10,415 bases of DNA from Gammaproteobacteria bacterium (lineage in GTDB: Bacteria > Pseudomonadota > Gammaproteobacteria > Enterobacterales > Alteromonadaceae): assembly GCA_023481025.1 (NCBI GenBank), contig JAMCWV010000159.1, forward strand, positions 1-10,415, written 5' to 3'. Each line of letters starts with the position of its first letter. Position 1 is the first letter of the stretch. A program made the translations under genes and the position numbers. Below, in pieces: positions 5,782-10,415 of this stretch. Below the pieces are notes generated by a model that worked only from the letters and a program-made list of their open reading frames with translations, did no database searches and had not been told where the DNA came from.

Positions 5782-7146
5782 TTAAACGACCTTTGAGTAA
5801 CTTTGTTGACCGTCGAGTAAATAGGCGTCAAACGTGCTGCAAATGCTGCGCACCCATAGTCGGCCAAGATCGGTCACGACGAGTTCATTGTCGGTGAGTG
5901 AGACTAAGCCATCCGTGGTAAAGGGCGCCAGTCGGGGGAAACTATCGGCGAAATAGTCCTTAAATGTAAGTGACCACTTACTTTCAAATTGTTTGATGTC
6001 GAGTCGGAAGTGACAAATGACCTCGGCAATCAGATCGGCGCGGATTTGATCGTCGTGGGTTAAGCTGACGCCTTTTATTACTGGTAACTGATTGACTTCG
6101 ATCGCTTGATAATAGTCGGGCAAGTCTTTTTCGTTTTGCCAAATAACACCGTTAATTTGGCTAATCGAGGAAACCCCTAAACCAAGTAACGCATCGGAAC
6201 CATGGGTTGTATACCCTTGGAAGTTACGTTGTAACTTCCCTTCACGCTGTTTTTTCGCGAGCTCGTCGTCGGCACGAGCGAAGTGGTCCATGCCGATAAA
6301 CTGATAGCCCGCGGCCGTGAAAGTGCGAATCCCCATCTCAAGAAGTTGCAGTTTCATTTCTGGGCTGGGCAATGCACCTTTATCAAGTTTGCGTTGTGCA
6401 GCAAACCGAGCGGGCAAATGTGCATAACTAAACAGGGAGATCCGGTCCGGATTTAATTCAACGACCTTATCGAGCGAGCGTTGAAAGCTCTCGGGATGCT
6501 GGTGTGGTAAGCCATAAATCAGATCAAGGTTAATCGAGTCAAAACCATATTCGCGTGATTTGTGTACCAGCGTTTCGATCATTTCATCGTCTTGCACGCG
6601 GTTGATGGCAATTTGAACCGTACTATCGAAGTCCTGCACACCGTAACTTACACGGTTAAAGCCGAGCGTTCGCAAATGCTTTAATTTTTCCAGCGAGCAG
6701 CTGCGTGGGTCAATTTCAATACTGATTTCATGCTCACCATCGGCGACTAAACCAAGATGGTTTTTTAGCATGTCCATCAGCCGCGTTAGCTGTTCTTCGG
6801 TGAGAAAGGTCGGCGTACCCCCACCTAAATGTAATGGTCCAAGCTTGCGGGTTTTCAGCAAGGGTTGATACAGCTTCATTTCATTTTCAAGTGCATCTAA
6901 GTAGGTGTCTGCTTTCCCTTGATGACGGGTAATGACTTTATTGCAGCCGCAGTAATAACAAAGCTTGTGACAGAACGGTAAGTGTATATACACACTTAAC
7001 GTGCGGTCATCCGCGGCTAGCGCAGAAATAACGCGCTCATGAGCAAATGGTGAGCTCAGTGCCAAAGCGGTTGGGTATGAAGTGTAGCGTGGCCCATTAA
7101 TGTTATAGCGGGCGATGAGCTCAGGATCCCAACGAAAGTTTGTCAT
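5782..7146 (-). CDS. hemN: Oxygen-independent coproporphyrinogen III dehydrogenase HemN (radical SAM)
   Basis: A 454-residue cytoplasmic enzyme (E. coli HemN has 457) that decarboxylates coproporphyrinogen III to protoporphyrinogen IX without oxygen, using S-adenosylmethionine. The radical SAM cluster motif is CHKLCYYCGCN, with C59, C63 and C66 binding the 4Fe-4S cluster and C68 following as in true HemN. GGGTPTFL (108-115) and the N-terminal NGPRYTSYP block are also diagnostic, separating it from HemW-type homologues that lack the second part. The ATG at 7146 has AGGACT 4 bp upstream. The gene supplies heme for anaerobic respiratory enzymes and fits the surrounding nitrate/NO genes. An FNR-like box and -10 element upstream indicate anaerobic induction. 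Confidence 0.97.
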   Translation of the reverse strand: MTNFRWDPELIARYNINGPRYTSYPTALALSSPFAHERVISALAADDRTLSVYIHLPFCHKLCYYCGCNKVITRHQGKADTYLDALENEMKLYQPLLKTRKLGPLHLGGGTPTFLTEEQLTRLMDMLKNHLGLVADGEHEISIEIDPRSCSLEKLKHLRTLGFNRVSYGVQDFDSTVQIAINRVQDDEMIETLVHKSREYGFDSINLDLIYGLPHQHPESFQRSLDKVVELNPDRISLFSYAHLPARFAAQRKLDKGALPSPEMKLQLLEMGIRTFTAAGYQFIGMDHFARADDELAKKQREGKLQRNFQGYTTHGSDALLGLGVSSISQINGVIWQNEKDLPDYYQAIEVNQLPVIKGVSLTHDDQIRADLIAEVICHFRLDIKQFESKWSLTFKDYFADSFPRLAPFTTDGLVSLTDNELVVTDLGRLWVRSICSTFDAYLLDGQQSYSKVV

Positions 7147-7179
7147 AACCAGTCCTACCTATACGTCTATCGAACGAAG

Positions 7180-7185
7180 AGTATA
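7180..7185 (-). promoter_or_regulatory. -10 element of the hemN promoter
   Basis: TATACT on the - strand (5 of 6 to consensus) predicts transcription from about 7173, 27 bases before the hemN start codon. There is no good -35 hexamer; the FNR-like box takes its place. Confidence 0.55.
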
Positions 7186-7207
7186 CTGATTTTGCTGACG
7201 TCGGGCA

Positions 7208-7221
7208 TTGATCTGCCACAA
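7208..7221. promoter_or_regulatory. FNR-like box of hemN
   Basis: TTGATCTGCCACAA (+ strand) matches TTGAT-N4-ATCAA at 8 of 10 positions, with one perfect half-site. Its centre lies exactly 41.5 bp upstream of the transcription start predicted from the TATACT -10 element, the standard class II FNR position. The spacing raises confidence beyond the sequence match alone. Confidence 0.6.
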
Positions 7222-7487
7222 GATCGAATGGCATTGGGTCTTAAGTATGAATGAATTTCATTTTATTAAGTAATTGTTTTTAAATAGTTAAAGTTTAAAC
7301 TCTATCGATAATTTTGAACTGCCTTGGTGCGTAGCTAACCCTTAAGAGGTAAGTAATTACCCCAACAAAACCAGAGAGCCACAGCTATACTGGTAATCCG
7401 CAGAAGCGATTGCGTTGTGATACGGGTTGCGGTTATTCTGCTTGCTCATGTCCTTCCATCACTTAGTGTGAAAAGAGAGAAACTCAA
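7222..7487. other. AT-rich intergenic region between hemN and the SirB gene
   Basis: The 341 bp between hemN and the divergent SirB-family gene hold no convincing gene. The part nearest hemN carries its promoter. The stretch 7235-7320 is strikingly AT-rich and contains a small palindrome AATGA-ATT-TCATT (7250-7262), which resembles but does not meet a Fur box. For the SirB gene the only promoter candidate is TTGCGT (7410-7415) with TATTCT (7434-7439), 18 bp apart, which is weak. The function of this long region is not evident. Confidence 0.5.
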
Positions 7488-7865
7488 ATGGAAATGTATC
7501 TACCCATTAAGCATGTGCACATGCTCACGGCTTATATCACCGCATTCTTATTTATTTTGCGGCTCGTTCTTGATGTGCTGGGAAAGACCGGCTGGCGGCA
7601 AACACCATTGCGTTGGTTACCCCATGTAAACGACACAATTTTACTGCTGATGGCAGTCAGCTTAATTGCCTTAGCTAATTTGCCGGTATTTGGTTTGCCG
7701 TGGTTGGTGATGAAAATTGTCTTGTTGTTCGGTTACATCATCGCGGGTGTCTTTGCGATGAATCTAAAGCGTCCGAAACAAGTACGGGTGATTGCTGCAG
7801 TGTTGGCGGTGGCGCAACTTCTGTTTATTTTCCATTTAGCAGTTGCCAAACCCATGCTTTGGTAA
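7488..7865 (+). CDS. SirB-family small inner-membrane protein
   Basis: A 125-residue protein with four hydrophobic segments (about 10-30, 48-64, 72-91, 100-119) and short basic loops. It fits the SirB family, named after Salmonella sirB2, whose molecular function is unknown. Family features visible are KHVHM at 8-12 opening the first helix, the R25 within that helix, and the LPHVNDTILLL block (44-54). The ATG at 7488 follows a purine-rich AAAGAGAG stretch; a second in-frame ATG two codons later is possible. It stands alone, divergent from hemN and ended by a strong bidirectional terminator, so context says nothing firm about its job. Confidence 0.85.
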   Translation: MEMYLPIKHVHMLTAYITAFLFILRLVLDVLGKTGWRQTPLRWLPHVNDTILLLMAVSLIALANLPVFGLPWLVMKIVLLFGYIIAGVFAMNLKRPKQVRVIAAVLAVAQLLFIFHLAVAKPMLW

Positions 7866-7880
7866 ATCCCACGGCGAACA

Positions 7881-7910
7881 AAAAAGGTCAGCAAAACAGC
7901 TGACCTTTTT
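7881..7910. terminator. bidirectional rho-independent terminator
   Basis: AAAAAGGTCAGC-aaaaca-GCTGACCTTTTT is a perfect 12-bp stem with A and T runs on both sides. It can terminate the SirB gene (stop 15 bp before) on + and the phytochrome gene (stop 15 bp away) on -. Confidence 0.95.
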
Positions 7911-7924
7911 GATCGTTTAACGAA

Positions 7925-9961
7925 TTAAGATCGGATTCTAAGTTTACTTTCGCAGCGGTTGCGGCCATTCGCCTTTGCTCGATAAAGCGCTTTGTCGGCC
8001 CGTTCAAAAATAGCATCCCACTTGTTATCGTCCTCATAGTGAGCAATGCCAATACTGACTGTCACAGCAGGGAGCTCCTGCCAATCAGTATTGGCCACCG
8101 CAGCACACACACGCTCTGCTAAATTAACTGTATCGGGATAACTCGTTTCAGGTGCGATAATCATAAACTCTTCACCACCCCAACGACCGAAAACATCGGT
8201 TTCTCTTAGGGTGCTTTTAATGATGTCACAAACCTTGATCAGTACTTCGTCCCCGACGTGATGACCATAATTGTCATTGATGTTCTTGAACAGGTCGAGA
8301 TCGAGCAGCAGCACACCGAAACTACGTTGGTAGCGGATAGCAGTATTCAATGAGGTACTCAGTTGTTCTTCTAAGCGGCGGCGATTCAACACACCCGTTA
8401 AGTCGTCGAAGCTCGCTAGTTTCTCCAGACGTTCGTTCAAAATACTCAATTGCATGGCATCGGCAACAATAAGGAGATCACGGGCAATATCGCGGGCAGC
8501 ATAAAGTTGAGCGCTGCGCCAAGGAAGACTTTTACCCCGCACTTCTTCTTCCCAGAGACCGAAGGATTTGCGCGGCCCAAGCATGGTGCCGGATTTAGTT
8601 TCCACTTGCATCTTCTCTGGCGTACCCGCCCATTTTCGGGTCAAGCGTTTTTCTTTGCGAAACAGAATCAGGTAAGAAAACGTATCTGCTTCCATTTTCA
8701 GTGGGATCGCGAGGATGCCCGCGAACGGAGAATCGGGTTTGAGGACATCTGGCATATGTTCCTGAATTTCATTCGTATGCCAGAATAGTTGGTGGCCATT
8801 ATTCTGCTCTAACCATTTTACTATCGCGGTGATCTCTCGATGCGATGGAACTTCACCCATGCTTGTTAAGCGCTCCCCTCGTAAATAACTTAGGCCGTCA
8901 GAACGCAGCAGCTCGAGCCAATATTCAGCATGTTCTTGTACTAAGTCGTGTGGTGAAGAGGTGACTGTCGAAGACTCTGCCAGTGCGGCGCGAGCATCGT
9001 GGAGACGGCGCATGTAACGTTCGACTTGGCGGGAATGGATTAACCACAGTCGTTCGGCGGCAAACTCGATGAGTCGCAATAACAGCATACGCTGGCGCGG
9101 CTGTATCACGCGTGGCTCACTATGATGACACGCGAGAATACCCCATAATTTATCGTCTTCAAAAAGGGCGATTGAAGTCGATGCGGCTACCCCTAAATTA
9201 CGCAAGTACTGCATGTGTAACGGTGAAACTGCCCGTAAGCTACCACGACTTAAATTGACCGGCTCGGCGTGTTTTGAACGCATTAATAATGGCACCGGTT
9301 GATCGTGACTGTTGGGAATCATGCGTACCGGATTGTGGTGATACATGGCGCGCGCCTGCGGTGGAATATCACTGGCTGGAAAGTGGTGATGCAACATGGA
9401 CTGTAACGATCCCCGGACACTCTCAGCGATCACTTCACCATGCCAGTCTTCATCGAAGCGATAAAGCATAACGCGGTCATAGCCGGTGTAAGCCTGTGTA
9501 ATGGTTGTCAACGCTTGAATCAAGCTTTGATGGGTAAAACATGACTTAATGCGGTCGAGACCTTTTTGTAATTCAAGATCGAACCAATTGTGACTGTCCG
9601 AGCAATAGGCTTCGACCTCAATTACCCACTGTCCGTTTTGTAGCCAAGCAAAGTAGCTGCGATCATCAATAATTGACCAAATGGTATGTTGCTGACTTTG
9701 ATTCGCATTGTCGAGGTCGGCGATTAATGGAGCGGGCAAAGCCTCAGCGGGACGGGCAGCAAAGATGTCGATATCGGCGAGGTGGGGGAAAAATGTCGCC
9801 ACATTTTCGCTGTGCGCAACCCACTCACTACAATCTTGAGACAAAACAACAAGGACACCGAACGACTGAATCGACTGTGGAATATGGATCGGCTCTTTCT
9901 CACACGCATCAATGAGAGCTCCGAGCTCTCTATCGATTTGGGCACTAGTTCCTTGGCTCAT
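7925..9961 (-). CDS. bphP: Bacteriophytochrome diguanylate cyclase (PAS-GAF-PHY-GGDEF)
   Basis: A 678-residue red/far-red light sensor that makes c-di-GMP from GTP. In the PAS region C20 precedes EPIHIP (23-28), the place of the biliverdin-binding cysteine in bacteriophytochromes. The GAF domain shows FPASDIPPQARA (194-205), SPLHMQYLRN (246-255) and LWGILACHH (272-280), the blocks lining the chromophore. The PHY tongue has PRKSF (463-467) and WEEEVRGKSLPWR (470-482). A helical linker (~485-518) connects to the output domain with DDLTG (519-523), GGEEF (595-599) and an inhibitory I-site RETD (586-589) five residues before it; the cyclase should therefore be active and subject to product inhibition. 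The usual PHG after the PAS motif reads SFG (33-35). Domain order matches PadC of Idiomarina sp. A28L. The ATG at 9961 has AGGA 8 bp upstream; a TTG at 9991 is less likely. It follows bphO by 38 bp. Confidence 0.95.
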   Translation of the reverse strand: MSQGTSAQIDRELGALIDACEKEPIHIPQSIQSFGVLVVLSQDCSEWVAHSENVATFFPHLADIDIFAARPAEALPAPLIADLDNANQSQQHTIWSIIDDRSYFAWLQNGQWVIEVEAYCSDSHNWFDLELQKGLDRIKSCFTHQSLIQALTTITQAYTGYDRVMLYRFDEDWHGEVIAESVRGSLQSMLHHHFPASDIPPQARAMYHHNPVRMIPNSHDQPVPLLMRSKHAEPVNLSRGSLRAVSPLHMQYLRNLGVAASTSIALFEDDKLWGILACHHSEPRVIQPRQRMLLLRLIEFAAERLWLIHSRQVERYMRRLHDARAALAESSTVTSSPHDLVQEHAEYWLELLRSDGLSYLRGERLTSMGEVPSHREITAIVKWLEQNNGHQLFWHTNEIQEHMPDVLKPDSPFAGILAIPLKMEADTFSYLILFRKEKRLTRKWAGTPEKMQVETKSGTMLGPRKSFGLWEEEVRGKSLPWRSAQLYAARDIARDLLIVADAMQLSILNERLEKLASFDDLTGVLNRRRLEEQLSTSLNTAIRYQRSFGVLLLDLDLFKNINDNYGHHVGDEVLIKVCDIIKSTLRETDVFGRWGGEEFMIIAPETSYPDTVNLAERVCAAVANTDWQELPAVTVSIGIAHYEDDNKWDAIFERADKALYRAKANGRNRCESKLRIRS

Positions 9962-9969
9962 TCGACATG

Positions 9970-9973
9970 TCCT
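9970..9973 (-). promoter_or_regulatory. ribosome binding site of bphP
   Basis: AGGA on the - strand lies 8 bp before the ATG at 9961 and supports that start over an in-frame TTG at 9991, which has no such site in front. Confidence 0.55.
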
Positions 9974-9999
9974 ATGAGGTGATTGACGCAATTCAGTGA

Positions 10000-10415
10000 T
10001 TAGATTTTCTCACTTTGAAATATATGCATCAGCTCACTAAAGGTGGCATTAGCGTGCGTAATAATGAAATCTAAATCGCTATTTTTCAACTGATTGAGAT
10101 CAATTTTTTGTTCAATCTCGGCACTCCATTGGCGCCATGCTTGCCAGCCGCTTGGTTGTTGTTGCCAAAGATTAAAAAAATGGGCGTTGAGCTGCGGATT
10201 AGTGCGTTGTAAACGTTGACTTATAATTTCACCGCCATTGGTCGATCCCTCAATAACATACAAGGTTGCAAATGCGGCCAACTCTTTTCGCCGTTCCGGT
10301 AAATGAACCAAGTGCTCAACAAAACGGGAGCTTACAATCTGTCGCGGCGACTGGCGCAATTCGGCTAAATCAAGCAGCAAACTTGCGCTGCGAGAATGGT
10401 AGGGGTAGGGCGCAG
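10000..10415 (-). CDS. bphO: Biliverdin-producing heme oxygenase BphO, C-terminal part (5' end outside window)
   Basis: The last 137 residues of a bacterial heme oxygenase; the frame is open to the right edge (first complete codon ends at 10413), so the ATG at 10380 is internal. The diagnostic segment is YVIEGSTNGGEII, the glycine-rich distal helix over the heme, usually YVxEGSxLGG. The heme-ligating histidine would be near the N-terminus, outside the window. The enzyme opens heme to biliverdin, the chromophore of the phytochrome encoded 38 bp downstream on the same strand, so the two form a bphO-bphP unit. The stop is TAA at 10002-10000. Confidence 0.9.
   Translation of the reverse strand, partial: APYPYHSRSASLLLDLAELRQSPRQIVSSRFVEHLVHLPERRKELAAFATLYVIEGSTNGGEIISQRLQRTNPQLNAHFFNLWQQQPSGWQAWRQWSAEIEQKIDLNQLKNSDLDFIITHANATFSELMHIFQSEKI

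Noticed and set aside
7250..7262. Fur box candidate AATGA-ATT-TCATT
   Set aside because: The palindrome matches only the inner part of the Fur consensus and the flanks do not fit; such AT-rich palindromes are expected by chance here.
7417..7629. Open frame of 70 codons overlapping the start of the SirB gene
   Set aside because: It is in a different frame from the clear SirB protein, lacks a ribosome binding site and resembles nothing known.
9962..9991. TTG start at 9991 for the phytochrome
   Set aside because: The ATG at 9961 has a ribosome binding site and puts the chromophore cysteine at residue 20, in the usual place.

Overview
The window (10.4 kb, moderate GC, densely packed genes) comes from a gammaproteobacterium. 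The closest overall match I can recall is the Idiomarina/Aliidiomarina group of marine or saline bacteria. I infer this from gene content: a PAS-GAF-PHY-GGDEF phytochrome of the kind described from Idiomarina sp. A28L (PadC), gammaproteobacterial-type NorR, YbaN, SirB and HemN proteins, and E. coli-like promoter signals. The genus is a guess; the class is reasonably secure.

Layout, left to right: (1) the 3' end of a NarK-type nitrate/nitrite transporter followed 25 bp later by nnrS, both on +, ending in a terminator. (2) A small DGC-family putative zinc-binding protein on +, preceded by a perfect FNR/Dnr box. (3) Converging on it from the - strand, a three-gene unit norR-ybaN-moeB, with a 4-bp ATGA overlap between norR and ybaN and a 14-bp gap before moeB; moeB overlaps the DGC gene tail to tail by 53 bp. 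(4) A divergent control region with three GGT-N7-ACC NorR operators and a consensus sigma-54 promoter, driving on + a short YtfE/NorA-like di-iron hemerythrin protein that ends in a strong terminator. (5) hemN on -, with an FNR-like box placed exactly at -41.5 from a good -10 element. (6) A small SirB-family membrane protein on +. (7) A bidirectional terminator, then a bphO-bphP unit on -: heme oxygenase (partial, running off the right edge) and a bacteriophytochrome diguanylate cyclase.

Most of the window (about 1-7150) reads as an accessory block for anaerobic nitrate respiration and nitric oxide handling. NarK moves nitrate/nitrite, MoeB serves molybdenum cofactor synthesis for nitrate reductase, and HemN makes heme without oxygen. 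NnrS and the hemerythrin protein deal with NO stress. NorR senses NO through a non-heme iron GAF domain and switches on the hemerythrin gene with sigma-54; FNR-type boxes tie the DGC gene and hemN to oxygen limitation. The last part is a separate light-sensing module: BphO makes biliverdin from heme and the phytochrome couples red/far-red light to c-di-GMP synthesis.

The best candidates for something under-described are the NorR/sigma-54-controlled hemerythrin protein, which lacks the N-terminal ScdA_N domain and ends in a CCGGC tail; the FNR-boxed DGC protein of unknown function; and the translational coupling of a DUF454 membrane protein to NorR. No mobile element, CRISPR array, tRNA or rRNA was seen.
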